Below are positions 23,175-34,363 of a stretch of 64,000 bases of DNA, piece by piece. Numbering within the stretch: position 1 is the first letter of the stretch; each line of letters begins with the position of its first letter. This DNA comes from Paramecium octaurelia (lineage: Eukaryota > Ciliophora > Oligohymenophorea > Peniculida > Parameciidae): assembly GCA_905182995.1 (NCBI GenBank), contig CAJJDP010000042.1, forward strand, positions 509,975 through 573,974, read 5' to 3'. The position numbers were made by a program, and so were the translations under genes. The notes under the pieces were generated by a model. It did not search any database. It had not been told where the DNA came from and saw only the letters and a program-made list of their open reading frames with translations.

Positions 23175-24732
23175 ATGGATATTCCATACAAATCAGCCTT
23201 GCCATTTGTGTTGCTAGTCATCAATGCAGTTCTAGGTTCTCTATTTTTTGGATATTCTATTTCCTATCTAAATTCAGCCTCAAATTTTTACCCCATTTAT
23301 TATCTAATTAATGAATATGATGTCTCTACTTAAAATTTGCTCAAAGCTCTGGTTGGAGGTATCGAAATTTAAATATAGTTACTAGCTATTTTCACTTTAT
23401 CTGCAGGAGCAGGAGCGATTCTATCAGGAAACTTGTTACAATAATTTAGTATAAGAAAATCTTTTATGATTACTGATTTCATTGGAATAATCGGTGTAGT
23501 ACTTGAAATAATACCCAATGTTTATTGGTTTTACCTTGCTCGAATTTTTATTGGTTTTTGTGTAGGACTCAATTCCTCACTAATTCCATTATATATTAAA
23601 GAGTTTTCACCTAATAGATTATCTGGATCACTAGGGGCGATGAATTAACTTACAATCAACATTGGATTATTGATAGGTCTTATTTCAGCTTTGTAATCTT
23701 TATTTTGAATTTAAGTTTTTACAAAACCAGTGACAATTCAGAAGAATCATCAAATGATAATGTTTTTAGATTGTTTTTAGAATTGCCCCTCATATTTTGT
23801 TTACTTAGGACTTTATTATTGATTTTTGTATTTAAAAACGAGCCACCATCATACTATGTCCAAAAAAAACAACTGATAGAGGTATTTGAGTTGCTAATTA
23901 GGCGAAATAAATAGTGGAGAGATATTATTTAAGAGAAAAAGTAGATTAAGTCTTAGAGACGATCAAGTCAGTTAATGAATCTAAGAAACTCCAGAAAGAA
24001 ACCTACAGGGATCTGCTTATGAATTACGGTCAAAGAAAACGTTTATTAATTGGTTGTGGACTCTAAGTATTGTAGCAATTTTCAGGGATAAATGCAATTA
24101 TGTTTTTTTCTAAAATCATGTTTTCATCTGTAATTATTTAATGCAGGAATATTTTAGATTCTCAATAACAATGAGACCAAAATTAATTGGGCGAATGTGG
24201 CAGTTGGTTTAATCAATATCATATTTAGTTTTTTGGCAATTAGTCTATTATAAAAGTTTGGAAGAAGGACTCTCTTGTTATATGGAACTATAGTTTGCAC
24301 CTTTTTCCTATCAATTGCCTTTGGTTTCTCATTTTCTCAAGACCCAAGTACCACCATAGGAATCTTGATTGTGTTGGCTATATTTGGATATCTTGGGGCG
24401 TTCCAATTATCTCTAGGACCTGTGGCTTGGGTATTCTCAAAATTATAATAATTTAGATTTATGATGCTGATATCTTGTCTGAGAAAGGGATGTCTTTGGC
24501 AGTGCTTTGTAACTGGATAAGCTGCACAATCATAGCATTTGCCTTCGTTATTTTGGATATTGATCACAACAAGGAGAGACTGTCTATTGTTTTTGGCGTT
24601 TTTACTGGGTGCTGTATTTTGGGTGTGTGTTTCATATTGAAGTTTGTTCAGGAAACAAAAGATAGAACTTAATCAGCAATCAATATATATTTCTCATTAA
24701 CCAAAGTAAGGGAGGAGGGTTTGTTAGGGTGA
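23175..24732 (+). CDS. MFS sugar-transporter-like protein, 486 aa
   Basis: Starts 24 bp after the ligase stop (ATG 23175). Four introns (23693-23715, 23882-23901, 24130-24157, 24431-24456) give an exact codon multiple; TGA 24730-24732. About twelve hydrophobic segments. Family marks of GLUT-type transporters: YLARIFIGFCVGLNSSLIPL in TM4, the loop GLQVLQQFSGINAIMF in TM7, LQKFGRRTLLLYG after TM8, GPVAW in TM10 and a TM12 region ending in QETKDRT. The QQFSGIN motif is the classical substrate-site signature of sugar porters. Each intron was placed because it restores this reading; for example, the one at 24431 reunites GPVAW with DILSEKGMSL. Confidence 0.88.
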
Positions 24733-24843
24733 ATATCATATTTTACATAAATTTAATTCGATTTCAGTAATATAATCATAAATGTATGAGGAAGAGTAAA
24801 TATATAAATTTATTGAAAGAATATAAATATATAAAATTAATAA

Positions 24844-26356
24844 ATGGGGAATTGTGTTTCTAGTTAAGATGATATCCGAAATGCAAATAAAGTTTCACCT
24901 GTCTCATTGTAAGAATGTTTATAGATTAAAAAAGAACAATAAAACATTTCACTTGGAATCGTGATTCTCATGGTCTATTCGATTATGAAAACAAAAATGT
25001 TATAAAAGGACAGATCAAAACAAATACCCAATTAAGTAATATAAGCAACTAAATTAGTGAGATTAATTCGTTAAAAAGAAAACATTAAAATAATCTAAAC
25101 GAAAGAGGAATTATAAGTAGCAATTCCATTTATTGTTATAGTAATTCTAAAATTAGCCAGATGTCATAGAATTACTTAAATTGACTCGTTAATTTTCTAA
25201 ATATCAGGTTGAATCTAGTTTAAGGGTCTCAAAGGCAGAAGATCAAGAAGGATTAAATGACAACTGCCCATGGATAGTTGTAAAATCAACCAAAAGTCAA
25301 TTATCTGATGGACAAGTATGAAATAATAATGAGCAATAAAGGGATATGATTTAAAGGAAGGAGATTACGTAAAATTGGGGAGAGTGAGATTTAGAATTAG
25401 AGAAATCAAATGTTCAGTTGATAATAACAATACAAACAAAGGTAACATGGAACCAGAATTGTAAAAGTATGTATCTGAGAAATGCTTAAATACAATGAAT
25501 ATCAATACGTAGGAAGACGATAAAAGAAGTTAATCAGAGGAACCCTGTTGCCGTATATGCTATAATGATTCTTAAACAAATAAAGACAATCCCTTGATTG
25601 ATTGCTGCAAATGTTAGGGCTCTGTTAAATACATACATATTTAATGTCTATAAACATGGTTAGTTAGTAAGTTATCACCTAAAACAACTAAGTTTTCAGT
25701 TTCATTTCAATGGAGATAATTTGATTGCGAAGTTTGCAAGGCGATTATTCCAAGTAATTATCAGAAATATTGGATTTCTAGGTAGAATTAGATATCAGGA
25801 CAGAATTTTTGAGACAATAATTATACCTAAGCCTGATGCTCCATACATTACTTTGGAAATCTTAAGTCGAGAACGCAATAAGAGTAAAGGAACTCACATA
25901 ATCAGTTTTGCGTAAAAATAACAAATCAAATTGGGGAGAGGTCATGATTCGGATGTAAGGATTACAGATATTTCAGTATCTAGATGTCACGCTTTGATCA
26001 AATTTCTTAATTGTAAATGCTCTGTTAGTAATTCTAGCTGGATTTGTGATTGAAGATTAATAATCTAAATTCGGAACTTTAGTCTTATTGAAGAATCCTG
26101 CTTAGATGTCTGTTGACAATAATAATAACATGGCTATCTAGGTAGGAAGAAGTGTAGTTAGTTTTTAAGTTTCAAAGGATTGGAATGTATAATCGCATTG
26201 TATATAACTTAGATAATCTCATCCATCAATAAGGGAGGGGTGTAAGAGGATTAAATGTTACAAGATGACACAGATTTAATTGGAAATGCAGTGGGTGATG
26301 AGGATCAAGCATAGATTGAATAAGAATTACAAAACTTTGAAGAACATACACCATGA
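24844..26356 (+). CDS. Predicted N-myristoylated RING-CH protein with FHA domain(s), 450 aa
   Basis: ATG 24844; six introns (24909-24934, 25141-25169, 25316-25341, 25754-25781, 26013-26037, 26187-26212); TGA 26354-26356; exact multiple after splicing. MGNCVSS is an N-myristoylation context with a Cys available for palmitoylation. A beta-rich segment (CPWIVVKSTK...YDLKEGDYVKLGRVRFRI) looks like an FHA-type fold. A RING-CH zinc domain follows: PCCRICYND, CCKCQGSVKYIHIQCLQTWL, DCEVCKAIIP. Next is a clear FHA domain (IKLGRGHDSDVRITDISVSR, with the G-R...S...S-R phosphopeptide-binding pattern, then SKFGTLVLL). The acidic tail is EDQAQIEQELQNFEE. A membrane-tethered, phospho-dependent E3 ligase is a reasonable inference. 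Confidence 0.85.
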
Positions 26357-26404
26357 TTTTGTTAGATAATGTTTTAACTTTGTTTTTGCTATAATAATAT
26401 TGGT

Positions 26405-26915
26405 TCAAGGGTAGTTCTAATCTTATTTGTGCTTTTATGAATTTTTTCGTTGATGTTCCTATTCTTTTTCAACTTCTTGTTCTAAATGCATTTCCATAAA
26501 TTCGATTATTCCCTCTGCATTTCTGTCTCCATGATAATGATATATTCTATCATGATAGAAAATTCTAAGAGTTGGATAACCTCTGACCTAGAATTCATCG
26601 CAAAGAACCGATTCATGAGTGCAATCTACTTTTCCTAATGTGATTATGCTTTATTTTTGTTTGAATTCAGTTGCAGCTTTTTCAAATTCTGGCATTAAAT
26701 TTTAACTACTTATAAAGGTTTCATTACCAATGTGGACACCAAGGTGCATAGAAATCTACTAATAAAACTTCAAATCTCATTAAAGCAGCATCAAAATTGT
26801 CAACATCCAATATAACAACATTTGATTCTCTCTTAAACATCACTTAATGATTAAAATGGGTTTTTTTTAGTTTACCTGTTGCCAAAATTAGATTAACCAA
26901 AAGTACTAAAATCAT
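26405..26915 (-). CDS. Secreted/ER thioredoxin-like protein with CPHC active site, 151 aa
   Basis: ATG 26915, introns 26843-26875 (33 nt) and 26707-26728, TGA 26405-26407; exact multiple. A hydrophobic N-terminus (MILVLLVNLILAT) is a probable signal peptide, and the intron follows it. The single thioredoxin fold reads VLLVDFYAPWCPHC (active site residues 49-52), KVDCTHES, and the cis-Pro loop VRGYPTLRIFYHD. The second active-site Cys codon is split by the second intron. PDI-type proteins normally have CGHC; CPHC is the DsbA-like variant and predicts a more oxidising pair. The C-terminus is charged (EQEVEKEQEHQRK) and lacks a KDEL-type signal. Convergent with the FHA/RING-CH gene, 48 bp apart. 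Confidence 0.85.
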
Positions 26916-27535
26916 ATAAAACGAATTAATTTGATAAAATAAATAATTATTCCTACTAAAAACATTTTCAAATTTATTGGCAGAATCTATTAATCGATTG
27001 AGATCTATCTATTTCAATGTTCTTAGCTTTTATCTAACATTCCTATGCTTATTATTTAACCTTATTCAAATATAAGCTAAAACCGAAATAATTATAATCT
27101 TATAGCTTTCTTTACTTTTATAACTAGAAATTAGGAACAAACTAAAATAGTGAGTTTGCAATTAAAAATTCTTATGTTAGAGACTGAGTACTTTCTTAAT
27201 AATCAGAGTATATTAAATTAAGAATAATAAATGTTTAGATTAATGCTAATTAGATTGGGCTTCATCAATTATAATGAATTATGCCAATAATGAAAGTGAA
27301 CAAGTCAATTATTCTAGATAATAAAAACCTTTAATAAAGACATTAAAAAAAAGGAGATCCAAAACATAATTAGTTATTTTTATTTTCAAAATGAGAGATT
27401 GAGATAATATTCTAATACTATAAATTAAATAAAGAAAAACCTCTTTGAAAAAATGGTATTATTTATGAATATTCCAACAATAGGGACTCTATGCATATAA
27501 GAAGACAATAGTGTAAAGAAATGTTGTTAGAAAAG
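26916..27535. other. Intergenic stretch, nothing recognised
   Basis: About 620 bp of AT-rich DNA between the thioredoxin-like gene start and the L18 relic. Short open frames only (for example one beginning near 27231). No RNA gene or repeat seen. Confidence 0.4.
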
Positions 27536-28054
27536 TACATCAACAAATCTTTATCAAAATAATTTGACAATTCTATTTTCAATTACCTATAAAATTTTTG
27601 GCAAAAAGAACAGATTCCAATTTTAATTCTCCTGTCTTAGGAAGACTTTAATCTACTAGAACAGCCATATATTCAGCAGACTGACCAAATAAATCAATAG
27701 AGCCAAAGACAAAACTCGAACATTAGTTGTTGTAAGCACTGTCACAGATGAGTATTTATTCTGTTTCTAGCAATTTAATAGCATTTGACTTCTTGATGTT
27801 ACTAAGCTAGATGCTTTTATTTTAGAAAGAGACTTCTTGCAGCTGATGGAAAAGTTTTTCCTTAGATCAATAGGCATAACAAAATCCAACAGGTGAGCTG
27901 AATTGAGATAAATTTTAGGATCAGGAACTATTTATTAAGAGGCCCATGAGTTAGAGAAGCATTAAAACACTTTAGAAGAGCTGCTGGTTTACCTGGATCT
28001 CATGCGAAACCATATATAAGTCATACAGCCAAGATGATTAGAGGTTCTAAGTGA
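27536..28054 (+). pseudogene. RPL18: Ribosomal protein L18 (eL18) pseudogene
   Basis: Pieces of eL18 occur in correct order but in shifting frames: FLAKRTDSNFNSPVLGRL, then TRTLVVVSTVTDE, LLDVTKLDA, LAADGKVF, LDQQAQQNPTG, and finally EALKHFRRAAGLPGSHAKPY ending in MIRGSK at TGA 28052-28054. A 26-nt intron-like segment lies inside the NPTG/GSG junction, so the copy descends from an intron-containing gene rather than from mRNA. At least three frameshifts and an in-frame TGA (in RGP-stop-VREALKH) make it non-functional as read. The N-terminal start is not recognisable. Ribosomal genes duplicated by genome doubling are often lost this way in Paramecium; an intact copy must exist elsewhere. Confidence 0.85.
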
Positions 28055-28132
28055 TTACTATTTGTACATTATTGGATTACATTAACATGTTATAATTATA
28101 TTTATTTTTAATCAAAAAATTATTTAATTTTG

Positions 28133-29806
28133 ATGACAGATAAAAGAATAGACAAATATATTTTTAATGTGAAAGATAGAATTGGATAGGGATCTTATGC
28201 TGAAGTTTTTAAAGGAACGAATGAAAAAACTGGAGAAAAGGTAGCTATCAAAATGTTAAGCAAATCTGTAATCAATGCGTAATTTTATGATTTATAAAAT
28301 TAGAGATGATTATCTCAGGGAGGGATTGATTTAAGAAATTAAAATAATGCAGAAATTAAAAAGTCCCAATATTGTCTAGTTGTTAGATGTCATGGAAACC
28401 AACAATAATTATTATATTGTTTAAGAATACTGTGATGGAGGAGATTTCGATGAGTAAATTATCCTATTGTAATTTTAGACTTCTCAAAAAAAGAAAGTTA
28501 CTCCCAGAAAAAGAAGCAATCAAATTCCTAGTTGATGTACTTAATGGATTTACTCAACTTATAAAAAATGGTATAATTCATAGAGATCTCAAACCAGCAA
28601 ATATTTTGATCGACAAATAGGTATGCTCAATAATTATCGAAGACTTACAAACTAGCAGATTTTGGATTTGCAAAATGTGTTGACAATTTTAAAAAAACAA
28701 TGATGGCTTCAATGGTTGGTACTCCATTATACATGAGTCCTCAGATCTTGGATCACAAGAGATACAATTCAAAAACTGATGTATGGAGTATAGGTTTTAT
28801 TTTCTATGAGGCATTATTTGGCAAAAGTAATCCTAAATCTTAATCTTATCATAGCTCCATGGACAGCTAGATCTCCAGCAGAATTGCTCAAAAATATCAG
28901 GACCTAACCCTTGAAATTTCCCACCGATAAGAATTAAGTCTCATAGGAAACCCAAGATTTGATCATTGGTTGTCTCCAGGCTGACGAGAATAAAAGATTA
29001 TCTTGGGAAGAAATATACAAACATCCAGCCATTAGTCAATATTTTTCGGTAATTAATAACCTTTCCTCTTTTTAGGATTTTATCAAGGGAAATAATAAGT
29101 TGGAAGACAAGGCTCAATATTTAATTAATGATATCAGACAGATGATATGCAAAGAGAAAATTGACATTCATAAATTATTTGCAGATTTAGACATGTCAAA
29201 AGATAAGGCCTTGGATGTAAATGAATTGGGGAAATTTCTATAAAAAGTAGATAAAGATATCACACGAGAAGAAATTGAATATATATTTAATAAATTTGAT
29301 GATGATGGGAATAATTAGATTGAGTTCGAGGAATTTAAAAAGTGGTTAGAAGACAATTAAGTAATTGATTGATACTATGAATGAATAGATTGTTACTAAT
29401 GCTAATCCATAATAATAATAAAGAGGAGGCGGATCACATAAAAAACTGTCTATTCTGCCTCATTAATTAAAGTCTCAGAGTTCCATTGAAGAGAGAGCGA
29501 ATTATGTTATAGAGAAATTAAAACTATCAATCTAAAAATATAAAATCAATTTGTTGGATCTATTCAAAAAAGTGAAAATTTATTTGATTCATTTAGTTTG
29601 ACAAATCAGCTGATCAAAGATTAGATAAAAGTGAAATGGGACAATTGTTAAAGAGAATTGAACCAAATATTTCTTAGGAAGAAATACAAGCATGCTTTGA
29701 ATTTTTTGATGCTAACGGTGATGGCGAAATCACATTCTAAGAATTTTAAACAAGTTTAAGTGAAGAAGTCGGGAAGAAGAGATAAAGTATAGACCACCAT
29801 GAATGA
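28133..29806 (+). CDS. Calcium-dependent protein kinase (CDPK) with four EF-hands, 497 aa
   Basis: ATG 28133; seven introns (28279-28303, 28454-28478, 28621-28642, 28827-28854, 29049-29075, 29361-29388, 29572-29596); TGA 29804-29806; exact multiple. Kinase domain at residues 8 to about 275: glycine loop DRIGQGSYAEVF, VAIK lysine, IIHRDLKPANILID catalytic loop, ADFGFAK, MVGTPLYMSPQI, DVWSIGFIFYEAL. It is complete and predicted active. Four EF-hands follow: LDMSKDKALDVNEL, FDDDGNNQIEFEEF, FDKSADQRLDKSEM and FDANGDGEITFQEF; the second and fourth have the best loops. Ca2+-activated Ser/Thr kinases of this class are numerous in ciliates. The intron at 29049-29075 is 27 nt and contains no stop in phase, so its retention would simply add nine residues. 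Confidence 0.93.
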
Positions 29807-29843
29807 AATATTTGCATTATCATATAGTAATTATTAAAATTAA

Positions 29844-30987
29844 ATGAGTTTTGATTAATTATTGTTATCCAGACCACTTTATAGTCCAAATCACAAACAC
29901 CCTACGTTTACTGTCCATTCACATAATCCAACGCCTTTCAGTATTACTACCTAAGTCTCTCCAATTGAGTCTCCAAGAATAGGAGATATTTCAACTATCC
30001 CTAAGACTTCCGAGAGAGGATAGTTGTATGAGAAATTAAAGGCCAATCTCAAAAATGATGATCCAACAAAGTCAAATTAAAACGGTATTAAAGGTTAAAA
30101 GGTTAGGGAAGCCTATAATTTGCTATCTGATTTCAATGATAAAAAATAGATAATTTAATCTCTAAAGTCATTAGCATCTGCAGAAGAACGGTAACTTAAA
30201 AAGACTTTAATTTAGAATATTGCTTATTGATAAAATTTTAGAGAGAAAAGAAGAGATGCAAATAGCAGCTCTCAAATTAAAGGCTAAAAGGTTGGAGCCA
30301 ATTTTTAATGTTATCAGGAGGAAATTGAAACTGAAACAAAGATTAAATTAATCTGCTGATAAAATGAAGAAACAATCAATTATTGGATTGAAATCCACAG
30401 ATCAACCCAATGAAGTACTTAATCCAATGCATTCTTATGGAAATCTAGATGAATAATAATAACAGGACGAAAATACTAGAAAAGAATTAGTAATTGAGAA
30501 AATATAAACTAAATATGCTGCATCAGTTGCTTTCTCTTGGTTAACAAATAGAGCTGAAAAACAAGGTATTAATAATAATTTTAATGAAATTTGAGAATCT
30601 TTAACCCATAATTTATCTCCAGAAACTGTTAAGAGAAATAATAGAAGAAATACTACTTTAAAGTAAAGTCACAAAGGAATAACAGGTCTAAAATAGATGA
30701 TTACTAAAAAAGTGAGTGAAAATTCTGATGAAATGATTAGATTGGGACAACTAAAAATGTTAGAAAATCAGCAAAAATTTTATAAATCCAAAGATATAAT
30801 AGCAAAATCTAAGGCTAAAGTAGACACAGGTAGAGTAAAGAGTGTATAAGTTAATAGATCTTTAAGAAAAAAATAGACCTTGGATTTCTTTACAAATGAA
30901 AGAAAAGAAAATTCAGAGCTAACTTAATAAATAGCAAATGAAAAAAGTAATCTCATGTTTAAGAGAAGGTTAATTGTTAAAGATTGA
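29844..30987 (+). CDS. Unknown basic helical protein, 362 aa
   Basis: ATG 29844, 37 bp after the kinase stop; introns of 25 nt (within 30190-30215) and 30 nt (around 30568-30597); TGA 30985-30987; exact multiple. N-terminus rich in Ser/Pro/Thr (PTFTVHSHNPTPFSITTQ), then Lys/Arg-rich helices (ALKLKAKRLEPIFNVIRRKL, KIQTKYAASVAFSWLTNRAE) and a basic C-terminus (MFKRRLIVKD). No known domain recognised. The position right behind the CDPK, on the same strand, gives no reliable clue. Confidence 0.7.
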
Positions 30988-31419
30988 CTTTCATTATTTT
31001 ATATTCTACTTACTTTAGATTGACTTTCTCTTTCTATACGGTTTTTTCAATTTCCTGAAATTCAAACTCTCTTATAGATAGTTTTGGTAGCAATTAGATT
31101 CTTTCGTTTTAAATCTTTTAAATTCTAAATACGTACAGTAATCATTGATTTGGGAGTCAATTTTATATTTCTTTAAAAAGATGTTAATCTGCTATCAACA
31201 GTCAAGGCTATTATATTTTTGCAGAAATTCTACCTACAGACTTAGTATTAGTAAATTATTAAATGAGTAGTTTTTCTTTGAGCATCTTAATAAACCTCTA
31301 ACAGGAAGAATTAGCATTCGTTTTTAGGATATGTTCATTTTAGTGCTAAATCAATTGATTTGATCTATTTGATAGAAAAATAATTAATATTTATCCAAAA
31401 TAAAAATTTATATTTCATT
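30988..31419 (-). pseudogene. Possible gene relic between two genes
   Basis: On the minus strand a polar, coding-like stretch (INDYCTYLEFKRFKTKES, then LNFRKLKKPYRKRKS) spans about 31000-31200. It is preceded by in-frame TGA codons with no suitable intron to remove them. It is either the 3' end of a small gene I could not model or a decayed copy. Nothing else is seen in this 430-bp gap. Confidence 0.25.
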
Positions 31420-33836
31420 TCATTAAGCTTCGGAATCTCCATCGTTATCTTTAGAATCAATAACCCCTGATATTTATCTCTCTACTAACTATCTATAAAT
31501 CCCATCAGGATTATTAAGCAGCTCTTAATGCGTTCCTTGCTCTGCCACAACGCCGTTTTATAATACAATAATCCTATTGCAATTAACAATCGTACTCAAT
31601 CTGTGAGCGATTACTAAAACAGTTATGTTTTTGCTTCCCTTTTAGATTAATTCATCAATGGCAGATTAAACTTGAAATTCGCTTTCAGCATCTAGTGCAG
31701 AAGTTGCTTCATCAAAGATTAAAATTTTAGGTCTTTTTAATAAGGCTCTGGCAATTACAATTCTTTATTTCTATCCTCCACTTAAAGTATACCCATGTTC
31801 ACCAACGAAAGTATCAAATCCATGGGGAAATTTGAATTTATCTGAAACAAATTACCAAACCCCTGCTGCCTTAGTGGCCCATTCAAAGTCATCCTTTGTA
31901 TAATTTTCGGTTCCATATACGATATTAGTTTCAATAGTTCCTTCAAATAAAACAGGATCTTGGGAAACTAATCCAATTGACTTTCTTAATGCTTTGAGTT
32001 TGAATTATTTGATGTTCATGTCATCAAAATAAATTGAGCCTGATTATGGGTCATAAAATCTTTCCAATAAATGCATGATCGTTGATTTGCCACTGCCACT
32101 AGGTCCCACAAATGCAACATATTCTCCTTTAGTAATTTTAAGCGAGATTCCTTTTAAGACTTAAACTTAAGAGTTTGGATACGAGAAGACAACCTTCTTA
32201 AATTAAATTTCTCCCGTTGGAGTTATATGATCTATTGCATCTGGTGCTTCCTTAACAAGAGACTCCCATTTAAGCATATCGAGTACTCCTTCAAATGCTC
32301 CAGTGGCACTTACTATTTTGGCAAAAGATTCGCTTATGTCTGAACTAGATGAAGACAATTGTAGAGAGTATAAGATTATGGTTGTCAAATCACTAAAGAT
32401 AATTATATAATGTGATACCCAGCCGATAATTCTGCTGAACTATTCATTGCCAGCTTACCGCCATACCATAAAACAATCAAGGATCCCAATTAAGTAAATA
32501 AAGCAGATGATGCTTAATAACATCCAGTATTTACTCCTCGTTTTTGAGCCAATTTAATATTTAAATCTAATTGTTTGTGAAATTTCTTAATTTCAAATTC
32601 TTCTGTACAAAAACTCTTTACTGTTACAACTCCCGAGACGATCTCATCTGCCAAAGTGGTTAGTTTAGCTTGATATTCTTGACCTAATTTTTCAAACTTT
32701 TTTGCCATTTTTGTATGGATGGTTCCCAGAACAATAAAAATTGGCATAGGGGCTAAAATTGCTAAAGTCACTTTCCAAGACAATGCAAATAAGATTATGA
32801 TATTGAAGATAGTCAAACAACAATTCCTTATTAGCAAAATAATATTTCCACTGACAGCGGATTTAGCTGATTGCAAATCATTTGTCATTCTTGATATTAT
32901 TTCACCATTTCTGTAAGTGTGAAAGAAAGTTAAATCAAAGGATAAGAAGGACTTTAGTACATCTTCTCTCATATCATTATAAATCATTTCTTACCAAATT
33001 TGATTTATGAATGCTCTGACTAAAGATAAAATTGTATAAGCTATCAAAACATATAAAAACTATTTTGATAGTGTTGAATGCAATTCTTCATCAATAACAA
33101 CATTCTGAGAGCCCTTATTATTATTCTCAGGATTTGAGCCTGATTGTTGGGCTTATTCCACATTTTTAGTGATTTCATCAATCAATCTTCCAAGTATCCA
33201 TGGTAATAACATTTGCGCTACAGCAGATAATACTATCAATACATTCACTAGTATAGTTAATTTTAAATGTTATAAGGGATAGTGTAATAAGAATTTATAA
33301 GTATTCCAATTGAATGGCAATGCTTAATGTTTCACTTTTTTCTTTTTTAATTTGTTTTTCTTTGTTTTACTTTTCTTTTTCCCTGTTGGTATGCTCAATG
33401 GTGATAATTCAAACTATGGCGAACCATTCAATCCATCAATATTCTCTTATGTAGGTACTTCATCTAAAATATCGCTATTCCTATTCTCTTAATTTTGGTA
33501 CACTTGAATTTCTAAGCTCAAAGAAATAATCTTACACTTATTTTCTTCCTTATTAACAATTAGTGTTGGCGTTGGTAATCTTTCTTCTTCGTCCTCACTG
33601 CCTGATAAAAATACTTTCTTCCTTTATATCTTATTCATTTCAATCTGATGACCATCCTCCTCTTTCATTGAAACATAATAATCATTCTAGTTTCCTTTGA
33701 ACAATTTACTCATTTTGTTTGCTGCATTCTCTTCTTAAACTTTATCTAATAATTTATTTTACATTTTTAACATAAAAAAATTATTCAAGGATTCCATTCT
33801 GTTTTCGATCGACTTAATACTTATAGTAATATTCAT
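31420..33836 (-). CDS. ABC half-transporter, subfamily B type, about 796 aa
   Basis: From ATG 33836 (a second in-frame ATG at 33797 is an equally good start; TGA lies just upstream) to TGA 31420-31422, with one 26-nt intron (32393-32418). An acidic/basic cytosolic N-terminus of about 165 residues ends in a Lys-rich block ([17 protein letters not shown]). One ABC membrane domain of about six spans follows ([30 protein letters not shown] is the coupling-helix region). The nucleotide-binding domain has Walker [11 protein letters not shown]-loop region [12 protein letters not shown], signature LSGGQKQR, Walker [13 protein letters not shown] and H-loop IAHRLST. All catalytic motifs are intact. As a half transporter it must dimerise. 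Similarity to TAP/MDL/ABCB10-type proteins is family-level; substrate and membrane are not deducible. Confidence 0.92.
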
Positions 33837-34104
33837 TCTTCCTCAACAATCCAAAGCCATAACCTTATTATGAGGATTATTTTGAAATTATTCATTATTG
33901 CAAAACCAACATTAGATATACTTGAATTTTTAAGTAATTCACTAATTTAAATCTACCACAATTACTTTGATATATTTTGACCTTAAGTTGGTAATATTAT
34001 TATTGTATGTCGTATATGAACTTATTTATACTTATTTGGAATGATATAAAATTAACTTATATTCAATCAAGTATTAATATTTTTAATATTAAATATTTGT
34101 TCAA

Positions 34105-34363
34105 ATGTCTGAAGAACAAGAAATCGATTGGGGAGTCGGAGCTTAAGCATTATACTACATGACAAGAGCAACCAAAGATTGCAGTAAAAGATGTGGAGCA
34201 TTAAAAGTGAATAGAGATTTTAATGAGTCTGAAACAGAATGTTTAAGTATTCTAATCAAAATTAATAATATCTATAGAAAAATGTGCTGTGTACCATGCC
34301 GGAGCATCAAGTACTCATATGAGATTTTTAATCAACTATGCTGAGACAGTGCATCTGCAATGA
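34105..34363 (+). CDS. Small TIM chaperone (Tim9/Tim10-like), 75 aa
   Basis: ATG 34105, one 31-nt intron (34247-34277), TGA 34361-34363; spliced length 76 codons. The twin CX3C motif of small TIMs is present: CSKRC at residues 26-30 and CLKKC at 46-50, separated by 15 residues. The second motif is created only by splicing. These proteins form hexamers in the mitochondrial intermembrane space and escort hydrophobic precursors; the four Cys form two disulfides. Size is close to the usual 80-100 aa. Assignment to Tim8, 9, 10 or 13 is not attempted. Confidence 0.85.
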
